From positions 1 to 48,785 of the forward strand of contig JAETNR010000034.1 in assembly GCA_021772055.1 (NCBI GenBank): a stretch of DNA of 48,785 bases. The letters are read 5' to 3'. Below, one piece after another: positions 32,665 to 42,664 of the stretch (positions are counted from its first letter, which is position 1; every line of letters begins with the position of its first letter). A program made the position numbers and the translations under genes. Source of the DNA: Blautia sp. GTDB taxonomy: Bacteria; Bacillota; Clostridia; Lachnospirales; Lachnospiraceae. The notes beneath the pieces were generated by a model that worked only from the letters and a program-made list of their open reading frames with translations, was not told the DNA's origin and searched no databases.

Positions 32665-35600
32665 ATGTCTAAACTACAGGACATCCGAAACTTGGTGCAG
32701 GAACATGCCGTATCAGTGAGCAGTTCGCCAGGGGATTGGATGGATTATATGGACACAGCATCAAGGTTATATCGTTATTCTTTTTCAGATCAGCTTCTGA
32801 TCCATGCACAGCGTCCAGACGCAACAGCCTGTGCATCACTGGAACTATGGAATGAAAAGATGTTACGCTGGGTAAATCGTGGTGCAAGAGGAATTGCCTT
32901 GTTTGATGAAACCTGGCAGAATACCAAACTTCGTTATGTGTTTGATATTTCGGATACCCACATGGTAGCCGGAGGCAGAAGCCCATATCTTTGGAAGATG
33001 CAGGAACACCAGAGAGAAGAGATCCTCACCCATCTGGCAGAAGTCTATGCTCTGGAAGAAAAGGATGCGGCAACTTTGCAGGACGCATTGATGGCGGTCG
33101 CAAGGGAAATGGTCAATGACAATCTGGAGGAATACCTGGATGGATTGGAATATGCTGTAGAAGGTACTTATCTGGAAGATCTGGATGAGGTGACGATCCG
33201 CAGTGATTTTCGTCAGCTGGCAACAGACAGTGTTTACTATCTGCTTTCCAGGCGATGCGGGCTTGACCCGATGGAACTTCTGGAAGAAGAGGACTTCATG
33301 CATATCACAGATTATAACCGTCTGTCAGTTCTCACCTTCCTTGGAAATGCGGCAAGCCAGCTCAGTGAGAGTATTCTGATTGATATTGGAAAGACCGTAC
33401 ATAAAATTTCTCTGGAAGAAGCGAGAAAAGAGGTTGAAAATTCCAATGAAAGGAATTATAATAACTTTACCACGTTAATGCACGAAATTAAAAACCAGGA
33501 TGCAGAAACGAAAAAAGAAGAAAATATTGAAAATGAAGGAGGAACCGATTATGGAACTGACATATCATCGCAAGGGAGATTACCTGTTTCCGAATCTGAC
33601 CGTCGAAGAGGAAGAAGTGACGATCGGGAAATATGGGATGCTGCGGAGGACATTTCTGAAAGAACACAAGAACAGCCTTTATCAGAGCCTGTTCCTGACC
33701 GGGAAGCTGAACAGCCATCTGGAACAGATCGAGAAAGCAGCACAGGAGAGAATGGACAGCCAGATGGAGAAACTGCTGGAGAAGAATCCGGCACCGGACA
33801 AGGAAGCAGATCCGATGGCATGGACAGCACACATGAACGCACTGATGGCAACAGCGGAAGAGAGCATCTTGACGGAATTGGTATACAGTTAGTCGAAGAT
33901 ACAAGAGAAGATGGATTGAGTAAAGCAGAGGAAGAGATCGCCTCTGCTTTATCTTTGCCCGAATATCCCACCGCAGATGAACAAAGGCGGCAGATCGAGG
34001 AAAGAGCAGCTGCCCTTTATGCCGGAGAAATCCAGATTCCAGAGGAAGTTGTCGATGAGATTTTACGGACAGGAGGAAACCGGAAAGCCAGCCAGCTCCG
34101 GATCATCTATAATTTCATGAGTGAACAGACACCGGAGGAATATACGGAGTTTGTGAAGCGTGAATACCGCAAAGGGGGAAAAGGTTTTCAGATTGATGGA
34201 AATGAATATTCGGTCTGGTTTGATGAAACCGGGATGCAGATCGCAGTAGGGCATACAGTTACAGACCATATCTTAGATAAGGCATTTTTATCATGGGAAG
34301 ATGTCAGCGGACGTATCCATCAGCTTTTAGACCAGGGTGAATATGCACCGCAGTCTGTATTGGATGCGGCAAGAAGTAATGCAGTAAAAGAACACGCCCA
34401 GGCTCTTGCTTATATGAAAGGGGATATGGCAGAAGGAGTAGCGGAGATTGTTTTCGATGAGGAGGATTTACCACATCTTCGCAGTATCTATCCGGAGATC
34501 ACGGATTATCTGGAAGAAAAGCTGGAGGATCTTCAGTGGCTTTCGGAACTGAATGAAAGACTGGATGCACTGGCAGAAGCCTATGAAGAAAATCATTTTA
34601 TTATGCGTTTCCATCATTATAATCCTATAAATATCTCAAAGCAGTTTCAGAAGTTTGCGGATGAGGTGATTCCTTATCAGGCTAGGGAGGGCTTTGCCTG
34701 GAAAGAACATCCGATGTTCATTACACAGGATGAGATTGATGCTTATCTTGCAGGAGGTGGAGCGTATTCGCAGGGCAGGCTTAGGACGTATTCCTTTTAT
34801 CTGCTGCATGAAGATGAAAGATCGAGGACAGGTTTTATCAAGGAACAGTATGGGATCGGTGGAAGCAGTCACGCACTGTCTGGTGCCGATGATTCACACG
34901 CAAACTATGATGGAAAAGGATTGTTTCTTGCAAGAGGTGCTTATGGGAATCCATATACGTCAATTTTATTATCCTGGAATAAAGTTGCAAACAGAGTAGA
35001 TTATCTGATAAAGAATGACCAGTTCCTGCAGGCAGAAGATTATGCTCGTATGCCGGAATATGAACGGGAGCAGATGGCGAATAAGGTACTCCGCTTTTAT
35101 GACCGTCTTCCGGAAGAGATAGACAGACCATTTACGGATGATTTCTTCTGGGAAAAACCAGGAAAAGAAATGGTGTCAGTTTTAGAGAATCCAGAGCAGA
35201 CAGAAGAACTGTTACAGAAGATGGATGCAGCATTGGCAGCTCTTCCATTGGATTTTGAAGCGTATGGGACAAATTACCAGCAGAAAACAGAACTTCTTTC
35301 AGAACTTCACCAGTATGCAGAAGGAACCTATACGATTTTCCCGACACCGGAAGCAGAACCGTCTTTTGCGGAACCATCCGGACACCAGATGACCATGTTT
35401 GATTTCTTGGATACGAAGGCAGTGGCAGAACCGACCGTAGTAGATATGTCAGATGTGGAGGAAATAGAAGAGGAAGAGGTTACTGCCAGAGAAGATATTC
35501 TGGAAAATCAGAAACAGGAAACAACGAAAGATTCTGGGGAGCGGGAAGCAACTGAATCAGAAGAAAAGATAACAGCTAAAACAGCAGAAGAACTGGCAGA

Positions 35601-38600
35601 GTCCTGGGATGAAGGTGTTTTTGAATATCTGGGGTATCATTTTGAAGCAGTAGGGGTATTGCCGGAAGGAATAGAAGGAAAAGATTTGGTTGCACAGACC
35701 CGTTCCAATACAGAACTGCATTTATCAACCTATCATACAGAAGATTTCCCAAAGTATTCTTATGATGATTTTTATGCAGTCAGCAATGCACCAACTGCCG
35801 ATGTGTTCCGGTGTCTGGAAACCGGACGCAATTATATTCCCGGAGAAAATGAACTGTTTGGATATGAGGGAGAATTCCAGCCATATTTAAAACCGGAAGT
35901 AGAAAAGATTGTAACAAAACCACACAACTTCCATATCCGGGATAATGACCTTGGTGCAGGCGGACCTAAAGCAAAGTATAAGGCAAATATGGAAGCCATC
36001 CATTTGTTACAGACTTTGGAGAAAGAAGAGCGTCTGGCAACACCTGAAGAGCAGGAAATCTTATCCCGTTATGTTGGCTGGGGTGGTATCCCACAGGCAT
36101 TTGAGGAGAGTAACAGCAGTTGGGCAAATGAGTATCTGGAATTAAAGAATACTTTATCGCCAGAAGAATACAGTGCAGCAAGGGCATCGACCTTAAATGC
36201 TTTTTATACATCCCCGATCGTGATCCGAAGTATGTATGAAGCATTGGAAAACATGGGACTGAAACAGGGAAATATCCTGGAGCCGTCCTGTGGTGTCGGT
36301 AACTTTATGGGACTGATCCCGGAGAGTATGAGCAAAGCCAATATGTATGGTGTGGAACTTGACCCGGTTTCGGGCAGGATCGCAAAACAGCTTTACCAGA
36401 AAAACAAGATTGCCGTGCAGGGATTTGAGGAAACCAGTTATCCGGACAGCTTTTTTGACTGTGTGATAGGCAATGTTCCGTTTGGAGCGTATCAGGTCAG
36501 TGACCGCAGATATGACCGGCATCATTTTATGATCCATGATTATTTTATTGCAAAATCCCTTGATCTGGTGCGTCCCGGTGGCGTAGTGGCTGTGGTAACT
36601 TCCAGTGGAACGATGGATAAGCAGAATCCGGCAGTGAGACAGTATATCGCAAACCGGGCAGAACTGCTTGGAGCCATCCGATTACCGAATAATGCGTTCC
36701 AGAGAAATGCCAATACCAGCGTTGTTTCTGATATTCTGTTTTTCCAGAAAAGAGACAGGGCATCCATTGAGGAACCGGAATGGTTAAATTTAAAGGAAAT
36801 GCCGGAAGGCTATTCAGTCAATGCTTATTTTGCAGAGCATCCGGAAATGGTGCTTGGTGAATTTACCACAGAAAGCACTCAGTATGGAAAGCAGGAAGTG
36901 ACTGTAAAACCAAAAGAAGGCGTTACCTTAGAAGAACAGTTAAAAGAAGCTATCAGGAATATCCATGGCATGATCACGGAACTGGAACTTTCGGATACAG
37001 AGCTGGAGGAGGATGTTGTCTCTATCCCGGCAGACCCGGATGTAAAGAATTTCAGTTTTACCGTAGTGAATGAGGAAGTCTATTACCGGGAAAATTCTGT
37101 GATGAACCGCATGGAGCTTCCAGCAATAACAGCGGAACGTGTCAAAGGGATGGTGAAGATCCGTGATGTTACGAATGAACTGATCCAGTGTCAGATGGAA
37201 GAGGGAAGCGATGAGCAGATCACAAAGCTGCAGGAAAAACTCAATGAAGAATACGATACCTTTACAGCAAAATATGGTCTTATCAGCAGCAATGCCAATA
37301 AGAGGGCATTTAGCCAGGACAGCAGCTATTGTCTTTTGACTTCTCTGGAATTTCTGGATGATAAGGGAGAACTGAAACGGAAAGCGGATATTTTTACCAA
37401 AAGGACAATCCGCAGGGCAGAAACGGTAACTTCCGTGGATACTGCCAGTGAAGCACTTGCGGTTTCCATTGGTGAGAGGGCAGGCGTTGACCTTTCCTAT
37501 ATGGCACAGCTTTCCGGGAAAACAGAAGCAGAACTTACCGAAGAACTGGCAGGGGTGATCTTTAAGAATCCGATCAGTGAAAAATGGGAGCCGTCGGACG
37601 AATATCTTTCTGGAAATGTGAGGGAGAAACTGCAGATCGCAAAACAGTTTGCAGAAGATCATCCGGAATATCAGGTGAACGTGCAGTATTTGGAGCAGGT
37701 ACAGCCAAAAGATCTGGATGCGTCAGAGATTGAGGCAAGACTTGGGGCAACCTGGATCTCCGAGGATTACATTACAAGGTTCATGGCAGAGACATTTCAT
37801 ACACCAAGATATTATGTAGGGAGCAAGGTCAAAGTCCAGTATGCCGAAGTGACCGGACAATGGAATGTTATGGGAAAGAATGTGGACAGCTACGGAAATG
37901 CCCTTGTCACTTCCACTTATGGAACACAGAGAGCCAATGCCTACCGTCTTTTGGAAGATGCCTTAAACCTTAGAGATACCAAGATTTATGACACGGTACA
38001 GGATGCCGAGGGGGAACACCGGGAATTAAACCGGAAGGAAACAATGCTGGCACAGCAGAAGCAGGAGCTGATCAAAGAGGAATTTAAAGAGTGGATATTT
38101 AAAGACCTGCACCGACGGGAAGATCTCTGTAAGATTTATAATGAACGATTTAACAGCATCCGTCCACGGGAATATGATGGAAGCCATATTCAGTTTGTCG
38201 GCATGAATCCGGAGATCACCCTGATGCCGCACCAGAAAAACGCAGTGGCTCATGTGCTGTATGGAAATAACACCCTTCTGGCTCATTGCGTAGGAGCAGG
38301 GAAGACGTTCCAGATGATCGCAGCCGGTATGGAATCAAAACGGCTGGGACTCTCACAGAAGAATCTTTATGTCGTGCCAAACCATCTGACAGAACAGTGG
38401 GGCAGTGATTTCCTACGTCTCTATCCGGGAGCAAATATCCTGGTGGCAACAAAGAAGGACTTTGAGCCGGCAAACCGAAAACGTTTCTGTTCCCGTATTG
38501 CGACAGGAGATTATGATGCCGTGATCATTGGACATACACAGTTTGAGAAAATCCCCCTTTCAAGGGAACGGCAGATTGCCATGCTGGAAGATCAGATCGC

Positions 38601-39828
38601 AGATATTACGTTTTCCATTGAAGAAGCGGCACATCAGGCAGGACAGAATTATACCATCAAGCAGTTGGAAAAAACAAAGAAGAGTCTGCAGGCGAGGATG
38701 AAGAAACTCAATGACCAGACCAGAAAGGATGATGTAGTAACTTTTGAGCAGTTGGGCGTAGACCGGCTGTTTGTGGATGAAAGTCATAGTTTTAAGAACC
38801 TTTTTTTGTATACAAAAATGCGGAATGTGGCGGGTATCTCACAGACGGATGCACAGAAAAGTTCGGATATGTTTATGAAATGCCGGTACATGGATGAACT
38901 GACCGGCGGCAGAGGGATCACCTTTGCTACAGGTACTCCCGTATCGAACAGTATGACGGAGCTTTACACTATCATGCGTTATCTCCAGTATGACACACTC
39001 ATGCGTATGGGTATGGGACACTTTGATTCCTGGGCGGCAACGTTCGGGGAGACAGTAACCGCAATCGAATTATCACCGGAAGGAACGGGCTATCGTGCGA
39101 AAACACGATTTGCCCGTTTTTTCAATCTTCCGGAGCTGATATCCATTTTTAAGGAAGCTGCGGATATTCAGACTTCGGATATGCTGAATCTTCCTGTACC
39201 GGAAGCAGAGTTTATCAATGAGGTCTTGAAGCCAAGTGAAGAACAGCAGGAAATGGTCAGTGCTTTTTCAGAACGTGCCGAAAGTGTAAGAGGCGGTCTT
39301 GTGAATCCGACAGAGGATAACATGCTCAAGATTACCAATGACGGAAGAAAATGTGCCCTTGACCAGAGATTATTGAATGAGCTTCTTCCGGATGCAGAAA
39401 AAAGCAAGGTCAATACCTGTGTGGAAAATGCTTTTCAGGTATGGGAGGAAGGAAAAGCAGACCGGACAACCCAGCTGATCTTCTGTGATTTATCTACACC
39501 AAAAGGAGACGGGACATTCAATGTATATGATGATGTCCGAAACAAACTGGCTGCCAGAGGAATCCCGAAAGAAGAGATTGCTTTTATCCATGAATATAAC
39601 ACGGAGGCAAAGAAAGCGGAACTGTTTGCAAAGGTACGGGCCGGACAGGTGAGAATCCTCATGGGTTCCACTCCAAAACTCGGTGCTGGTACCAACGTAC
39701 AGGACAGGCTCATTGCTCTCCATCACCTCGACTGTCCGTGGAAGCCGTCTGATGTAGGACGGATTTTGCGGACATTCAAAATAAAAAAGAATGTGGAGGT
39801 AACAGACAATGGCAAAGACGATTTTTGA
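32665..39828 (+). CDS. SNF2-type helicase / N6-DNA methylase, truncated by a nested element
   Basis: The frame codes 2387 residues; genuine protein ends near residue 2362. Order: N-terminal ArdC-like domain (about 1-110, [23 protein letters not shown]), low-complexity linker (about 285-415), methylase (about 1190-1320; [11 protein letters not shown] and catalytic motif NVPFG), helicase with Walker A VGAGKT near 1875, VDESHS near 2037, TGTPVSN near 2089 and LGAGTNVQ near 2338. After CPWKPSD the expected QQREGRI/RQGN (motif VI) is replaced by unrelated residues and a stop in the nested element, so helicase activity is probably lost. In related ICEs this protein is thought to protect or remodel the incoming DNA. 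RBS AGGAGG precedes ATG 32665. Confidence 0.93.
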   Translation: MSKLQDIRNLVQEHAVSVSSSPGDWMDYMDTASRLYRYSFSDQLLIHAQRPDATACASLELWNEKMLRWVNRGARGIALFDETWQNTKLRYVFDISDTHMVAGGRSPYLWKMQEHQREEILTHLAEVYALEEKDAATLQDALMAVAREMVNDNLEEYLDGLEYAVEGTYLEDLDEVTIRSDFRQLATDSVYYLLSRRCGLDPMELLEEEDFMHITDYNRLSVLTFLGNAASQLSESILIDIGKTVHKISLEEARKEVENSNERNYNNFTTLMHEIKNQDAETKKEENIENEGGTDYGTDISSQGRLPVSESDRRRGRSDDREIWDAAEDISERTQEQPLSEPVPDREAEQPSGTDRESSTGENGQPDGETAGEESGTGQGSRSDGMDSTHERTDGNSGREHLDGIGIQLVEDTREDGLSKAEEEIASALSLPEYPTADEQRRQIEERAAALYAGEIQIPEEVVDEILRTGGNRKASQLRIIYNFMSEQTPEEYTEFVKREYRKGGKGFQIDGNEYSVWFDETGMQIAVGHTVTDHILDKAFLSWEDVSGRIHQLLDQGEYAPQSVLDAARSNAVKEHAQALAYMKGDMAEGVAEIVFDEEDLPHLRSIYPEITDYLEEKLEDLQWLSELNERLDALAEAYEENHFIMRFHHYNPINISKQFQKFADEVIPYQAREGFAWKEHPMFITQDEIDAYLAGGGAYSQGRLRTYSFYLLHEDERSRTGFIKEQYGIGGSSHALSGADDSHANYDGKGLFLARGAYGNPYTSILLSWNKVANRVDYLIKNDQFLQAEDYARMPEYEREQMANKVLRFYDRLPEEIDRPFTDDFFWEKPGKEMVSVLENPEQTEELLQKMDAALAALPLDFEAYGTNYQQKTELLSELHQYAEGTYTIFPTPEAEPSFAEPSGHQMTMFDFLDTKAVAEPTVVDMSDVEEIEEEEVTAREDILENQKQETTKDSGEREATESEEKITAKTAEELAESWDEGVFEYLGYHFEAVGVLPEGIEGKDLVAQTRSNTELHLSTYHTEDFPKYSYDDFYAVSNAPTADVFRCLETGRNYIPGENELFGYEGEFQPYLKPEVEKIVTKPHNFHIRDNDLGAGGPKAKYKANMEAIHLLQTLEKEERLATPEEQEILSRYVGWGGIPQAFEESNSSWANEYLELKNTLSPEEYSAARASTLNAFYTSPIVIRSMYEALENMGLKQGNILEPSCGVGNFMGLIPESMSKANMYGVELDPVSGRIAKQLYQKNKIAVQGFEETSYPDSFFDCVIGNVPFGAYQVSDRRYDRHHFMIHDYFIAKSLDLVRPGGVVAVVTSSGTMDKQNPAVRQYIANRAELLGAIRLPNNAFQRNANTSVVSDILFFQKRDRASIEEPEWLNLKEMPEGYSVNAYFAEHPEMVLGEFTTESTQYGKQEVTVKPKEGVTLEEQLKEAIRNIHGMITELELSDTELEEDVVSIPADPDVKNFSFTVVNEEVYYRENSVMNRMELPAITAERVKGMVKIRDVTNELIQCQMEEGSDEQITKLQEKLNEEYDTFTAKYGLISSNANKRAFSQDSSYCLLTSLEFLDDKGELKRKADIFTKRTIRRAETVTSVDTASEALAVSIGERAGVDLSYMAQLSGKTEAELTEELAGVIFKNPISEKWEPSDEYLSGNVREKLQIAKQFAEDHPEYQVNVQYLEQVQPKDLDASEIEARLGATWISEDYITRFMAETFHTPRYYVGSKVKVQYAEVTGQWNVMGKNVDSYGNALVTSTYGTQRANAYRLLEDALNLRDTKIYDTVQDAEGEHRELNRKETMLAQQKQELIKEEFKEWIFKDLHRREDLCKIYNERFNSIRPREYDGSHIQFVGMNPEITLMPHQKNAVAHVLYGNNTLLAHCVGAGKTFQMIAAGMESKRLGLSQKNLYVVPNHLTEQWGSDFLRLYPGANILVATKKDFEPANRKRFCSRIATGDYDAVIIGHTQFEKIPLSRERQIAMLEDQIADITFSIEEAAHQAGQNYTIKQLEKTKKSLQARMKKLNDQTRKDDVVTFEQLGVDRLFVDESHSFKNLFLYTKMRNVAGISQTDAQKSSDMFMKCRYMDELTGGRGITFATGTPVSNSMTELYTIMRYLQYDTLMRMGMGHFDSWAATFGETVTAIELSPEGTGYRAKTRFARFFNLPELISIFKEAADIQTSDMLNLPVPEAEFINEVLKPSEEQQEMVSAFSERAESVRGGLVNPTEDNMLKITNDGRKCALDQRLLNELLPDAEKSKVNTCVENAFQVWEEGKADRTTQLIFCDLSTPKGDGTFNVYDDVRNKLAARGIPKEEIAFIHEYNTEAKKAELFAKVRAGQVRILMGSTPKLGAGTNVQDRLIALHHLDCPWKPSDVGRILRTFKIKKNVEVTDNGKDDF
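33551..33892 (+). CDS. TnpV-like protein overprinted inside the SNF2/methylase gene
   Basis: 113 residues in a different frame of the SNF2 gene, with its own AAGGAGG (33536-33542) eight bases before ATG 33551. It aligns along its full length with the TnpV of the nested element at 39809: [12 protein letters not shown] versus [32 protein letters not shown] versus [36 protein letters not shown] versus [16 protein letters not shown], and ELVY versus EIIY at the end. The other frame here encodes the disordered linker of the large protein (about 296-410). TnpV is a small Tn4451-type protein of unknown function. Homology, start signal and a clean stop argue that this is a real gene, not a shadow frame. 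Confidence 0.8.
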   Translation: MELTYHRKGDYLFPNLTVEEEEVTIGKYGMLRRTFLKEHKNSLYQSLFLTGKLNSHLEQIEKAAQERMDSQMEKLLEKNPAPDKEADPMAWTAHMNALMATAEESILTELVYS

Positions 39829-40183
39829 GGAACTGGACGGAAGATACGAGCGGCAAGGAGATTACTTAATCCCATGTTTAACTGTACCCGCCGAAGAAGA
39901 ACAGCCAATAGGCACATGGGGACAGCGGCATCTGGAGTATTTGAAGCAGTACCGTAAGGTTACATACACCAATCTTCTCACAAGCGGCAGGCTCAACGCC
40001 TACCTTGCCGACATCGACAGGCAGGCACAGGAACGCTTTGAAAGGCTCATAGAGGGCATGAAACAGGCACAGGGCATAACGGAACGCCTAAAGGAAGAAA
40101 ATGCCTTAGAATGGACAGGACGGCTCAATAACATAAGGGCTTATGCGAGGGAGATTGTGGAGAAAGAAATTATATACATTTGA
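39809..40183 (+). CDS. tnpV: TnpV-family transposon protein
   Basis: 124 residues with GGAGG at 39793-39797. The start [20 protein letters not shown] and the core [23 protein letters not shown] are typical TnpV. In Tn4451-type elements tnpV lies at the left end next to the crossover, as here, and its role is unknown. The first 20 bases overlap the aberrant tail of the truncated SNF2 frame. It is homologous to the overprinted gene at 33551. Confidence 0.9.
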   Translation: MAKTIFEELDGRYERQGDYLIPCLTVPAEEEQPIGTWGQRHLEYLKQYRKVTYTNLLTSGRLNAYLADIDRQAQERFERLIEGMKQAQGITERLKEENALEWTGRLNNIRAYAREIVEKEIIYI

Positions 40184-40212
40184 TTTCTCCCAAATGTTAA
40201 TAAAACGTGCAA

Positions 40213-40261
40213 AACTGTATAATTGAATTGGTAGCAATGGTTTTGCTATAACTGTATAATT
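40213..40261. promoter_or_regulatory. Operator-like repeats upstream of the XRE gene
   Basis: The 12-mer AACTGTATAATT occurs at 40213-40224 and again at 40250-40261 (37 bases apart), with the palindrome TAGCAA-TGGTT-TTGCTA between them. Each 12-mer contains a perfect TATAAT. This looks like tandem promoters or an operator recognised by the downstream regulator. Confidence 0.5.
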
Positions 40262-40291
40262 AAGGCATATCACAGATAAGGAGGAACTGAT

Positions 40292-40744
40292 ATGAGTTTA
40301 GGGAACAACCTGTTTAATGCACGTAAGAAAAAAGGGCTGTCACAGGAAGATGTTGCTGAAAAGTTAGGTGTAAGCAGGCAAACCATTTCAAAATGGGAGA
40401 CAGATGAAACACTGCCAGATATCCGCCAATCTAAAAAGCTTGCAATTTTATATTGCTTATCACTGGATGAATTGATTGAGTACAATATTGATGAAAAAGA
40501 AATTCAAGACATGATTGATAAGACAAGTGATGAAGTTTCAAGAAAAATAGATTGGACAAATGTATGGAGCAAAAAATATCCAATTCTTGCAACCTATAAA
40601 AATGAGGTCAAAGTAAATGAATACGCAACAGAATTAAATAGGCTATTGGATAATTTACAAAAGGAATATGACTATAATGAATTAGATGCCATGTTGGTTT
40701 TAAAAGATATTTTGGCAGTTGTTTGGAAAAGTAGGAAAAAGTAA
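40292..40744 (+). CDS. XRE-family regulator (Tn916 orf9-like position)
   Basis: 150 residues. HTH at 4-62: LFNARKKKGLSQEDVAEKLG, SRQTISKWETDETLPDI, LCLSLDELIEYNI-like end. The C-terminal half (IDWTNVWSKKYPILATYKNEV...YDYNELDAMLVLKDIL) is the extension seen in regulators beside KTR and sigma-like genes of Tn916-type elements. AAGGAGG is 7-8 bases upstream. It probably controls this small cluster and itself through the AACTGTATAATT repeats; that is inference. Confidence 0.88.
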   Translation: MSLGNNLFNARKKKGLSQEDVAEKLGVSRQTISKWETDETLPDIRQSKKLAILYCLSLDELIEYNIDEKEIQDMIDKTSDEVSRKIDWTNVWSKKYPILATYKNEVKVNEYATELNRLLDNLQKEYDYNELDAMLVLKDILAVVWKSRKK

Positions 40745-40814
40745 AAATTAAACTGATATTGAGATATACGGATTATATATGAAGTATATGTAAAGATTAA
40801 AAGGAGGTTTGATT

Positions 40815-40985
40815 TTGCAGTTTAAGTGGGTACATTGTCCTCTTTGCAAAAAAAAGACCCGTGACAGAATTAGGGCAGATACTGTTTTAAAGAACTATCC
40901 TCTTTACTGTCCAAAATGCAGACAGGAAACATTGATTGAAGCAAAGAATTTGCAAATAACTATCATCAAAGAGCCAGACGCATAA
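40815..40985 (+). CDS. Cysteine-rich KTR-domain protein
   Basis: 56 residues from TTG 40815 with AAGGAGG upstream. Two CxxC pairs (CPLCKKKTRDRI and YCPKCRQETLIEA) form a zinc ribbon carrying the KTR tripeptide. The protein ends IIKEPDA. Such genes follow tetracycline-resistance or regulator genes in Tn916-like elements; the function is unknown. A second, inverted copy begins at the right edge of the window. Confidence 0.85.
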   Translation: MQFKWVHCPLCKKKTRDRIRADTVLKNYPLYCPKCRQETLIEAKNLQITIIKEPDA

Positions 40986-40990
40986 GCCGC

Positions 40991-41042
40991 AGAGCCGATG
41001 AACTTGTGAAATAAAATCACAGTTCATTGGCTCTATTTTTTT
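40991..41042 (+). terminator. Terminator after the KTR gene
   Basis: AGAGCCGATGAACTTGTGA pairs with TCACAGTTCATTGGCTCT, followed by ATTTTTTTTC. The same stem recurs inverted at 48650-48693. Confidence 0.85.
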
Positions 41043-41486
41043 CATGAGGTTTTAAGGCAAACGCCCATCATATAAAAAAACGGCGTGTGGTGGGCGGTAT
41101 TGCTATGCCCGAAAAGACTTAACAGACACTCTCCAGACCTGTTTTAGAGTTTGGAGGTTTTTTATGTTCTTTTTTCGGGCGGTTATCCATTTGCTCATGC
41201 AACGTAGAGTTAATCTATACATAGCATATCGGGGAATGGCAGGTAGCCAGTTAAAAAAATCCCTGCCTATGCAACGCTACTTCTCGCTATGAAACCAGAA
41301 GTAGAATCTCCACTTAACAGAATCAGTATCACTTATAACCGTAAAGGTCACAGAGCCTTTGCGGTTTTTCTTTTGTCGTTTTTTATCGGAATGTGCCGCA
41401 GGGCCGTTTCCGCTGTTGGCTGTCGTTCGCCGCCTTTCCAATCTGGATTTTACATTTTCAAAAATTCAGATTGGAGGAAAAGGAAC
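41043..41486 (+). promoter_or_regulatory. Structured leader region between the KTR gene and the first sigma-like gene
   Basis: Only one short frame (41164-41292) is visible in 444 bases. Hairpins: CGCCCATCA/TGGTGGGCG (41062-41096), a long-range GCCCGAAAA/TTTTCGGGC (41107-41180), and two mutually exclusive short stems inside it, ACTCT/AGAGT and CTCCA/TGGAG. The second of these covers the TTTGGAGG ribosome site of the short frame. The arrangement resembles a translational attenuator. Confidence 0.45.
41164..41292 (+). CDS. Possible 42-residue leader ORF
   Basis: Starts MFFFRAVIHLLMQRRVNLYI and ends PMQRYFSL. A good TTTGGAGG sits 8 bases upstream and can be masked by the CTCCA/TGGAG stem. Basic and hydrophobic, no known domain. 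It could be a regulatory leader peptide for the sigma-like gene downstream. Confidence 0.35.
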   Translation: MFFFRAVIHLLMQRRVNLYIAYRGMAGSQLKKSLPMQRYFSL

Positions 41487-41930
41487 ATGGCATATAACCA
41501 CGGACGTGAGGACAGGAAGTGGCGTATCTGGAAAGAAGCCGAGGAAAAGGTACTGCGGGAGTGCGGCGTTGATGAAGCGGTCATTGAGCAAATTCGCATA
41601 GAGGACAGGGCAGATTTTAATTCCAACAGGCGGTTTTACCGATGGACGAGCGACTTCGGGGAATACCTTGAGGGAATGGCGGACACCGAACAGCAGGCAG
41701 AGCCGAATACCGTTGCCGATTTACTGGACGAGATTGAGAACGAAACACTGTATCAGGCACTGCTTACAGTGGACAAGCATACCCTGCTTATTCTCCTGTT
41801 GAAAATGCAGGGATATTCCACAAGGGAGATTGCGGCAATGGCAGGGCTTACCGAAAGGGCGGTCTATAAACGCCTTGAAAGGCTCCGTAAAAAATTAAAG
41901 CCTATTTTTTATCCTTTCGGGGAAATTTAA
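41487..41930 (+). CDS. Sigma-70 region 4-like regulator
   Basis: 147 residues from ATG 41487 (GGAGG 9 bases upstream); the longer frame from 41289 lacks a ribosome site. The C-terminus has LLKMQGYSTREIAAMAGLTERAVYKRLERLRKKLK, a sigma region 4 type HTH. The N-terminal part (HGREDRKWRIWKEAEEKVLRE) is charged and shared by sigma-like proteins of Tn916-type elements. It likely activates or modulates transcription of element genes. A terminator-like hairpin separates it from a second, similar gene. Confidence 0.85.
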   Translation: MAYNHGREDRKWRIWKEAEEKVLRECGVDEAVIEQIRIEDRADFNSNRRFYRWTSDFGEYLEGMADTEQQAEPNTVADLLDEIENETLYQALLTVDKHTLLILLLKMQGYSTREIAAMAGLTERAVYKRLERLRKKLKPIFYPFGEI

Positions 41931-41950
41931 GCATCCCTACGGGCTATTGG

Positions 41951-41980
41951 GTGAGAGGGCAATCCTCTCACTCAATTTTT
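41951..41980 (+). terminator. Terminator or attenuator between the two sigma-like genes
   Basis: GTGAGAGG and CCTCTCAC enclose GCAAT, then CTCAATTTTTTTTC. It lies 18 bases before the next ATG, so partial termination may set the ratio of the two proteins. Confidence 0.7.
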
Positions 41981-41997
41981 TTTCGGGAGGAAAGGAA

Positions 41998-42471
41998 ATG
42001 GCATACGGGGCAAAGACATACACGCTGAAAGAAGAAGCCGCCGAGGGCGGCACAAGGTATTCTATCAGCTTTAAGGACGGGCAGGGGGAATCTCACGAGT
42101 TGGAAGTATCAGAACAGCTCTTTCTTGAATTTCGGCAGATGGAACGGAGGAACAGGAACCTGCAGCAATGGAACCAGCGGCACAGAGAGTTTAACGAGGT
42201 ATGGGACGAAACGCTTTACAGACGTGCGTTAAGAGTGCCTAAAACGCTTGATGAAAGAATGATTGAAAAAGAAAGAAATGAAATGTTCTATAAAGCGGTT
42301 GCCCGACTGCCAGAGATACAAAGGCGGCGTTTCCTGCTCTATTACGAGTATGATTTTAATTTTTACCAGATAGCAGAGATGGAGCATTGCACCGCTTCTG
42401 CTATCCAGAAGTCCGTTTCGGTTGCGAGGGAAAAGGTTAAGGCAGAAATGAGGAAGTATCTCCAACCTTAA
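41998..42471 (+). CDS. Second sigma-70 region 4-like regulator
   Basis: 157 residues from ATG 41998 with GGGAGGAAAGG upstream. N-terminal beta-rich part (AKTYTLKEEAAEGGTRYSISF), then FLEFRQMERRNRNLQQW, then an HTH (LYYEYDFNFYQIAEMEHCTASAIQKSVSVAREKVKAEM). It belongs to the small sigma-like proteins of Gram-positive mobile elements. It lies next to the ATPase/relaxase operon and is the plausible activator for it. Confidence 0.85.
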   Translation: MAYGAKTYTLKEEAAEGGTRYSISFKDGQGESHELEVSEQLFLEFRQMERRNRNLQQWNQRHREFNEVWDETLYRRALRVPKTLDERMIEKERNEMFYKAVARLPEIQRRRFLLYYEYDFNFYQIAEMEHCTASAIQKSVSVAREKVKAEMRKYLQP

Positions 42472-42577
42472 CTGTTACTGCCCGAAAAAGAAATCCGCTT
42501 TTTATCGGCGTGGGATTGGCGGCATTACATACTCTCGCTTCTTTTTGTGGGAGTAAATCTTTTAAGGAGGTTTTTTT

Positions 42578-42664
42578 ATGTGCAACGAAACCAAAGACAC
42601 CGACCGAAAGGAGGAATCCCATGCAGAAGTTACAGACGGTCAACGCCGACACGCTCCTCTATGA
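42578..42664 (+). CDS. Possible 28-residue coupled leader ORF
   Basis: Starts MCNETKDTDRKEESHAEV, with AAGGAGG and good spacing. It overlaps the ATPase start by 44 bases, so ribosomes finishing here could reinitiate. Hydrophilic; no recognised family. Confidence 0.35.
   Translation: MCNETKDTDRKEESHAEVTDGQRRHAPL

Noticed and set aside
33488..33971. Minus-strand open frames opposite the SNF2 linker
   Set aside because: They have no ribosome site and their composition mirrors the two plus-strand frames; only the plus-strand TnpV frame has homology and a start signal.
36940..37662. 240-codon minus-strand open frame in the SNF2 gene
   Set aside because: It is the antisense shadow of a strongly coding plus strand; it has an odd Cys/Phe-rich composition and no start signal.
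41289..41486. N-terminal extension of the first sigma-like gene
   Set aside because: In-frame ATG at 41289 has no ribosome site, whereas ATG 41487 has GGAGG at the right distance and begins the conserved domain.
42510..42620. N-terminal extension of the RecA-like ATPase
   Set aside because: The extension has no family similarity and ATG 42621 has its own AAGGAGG.
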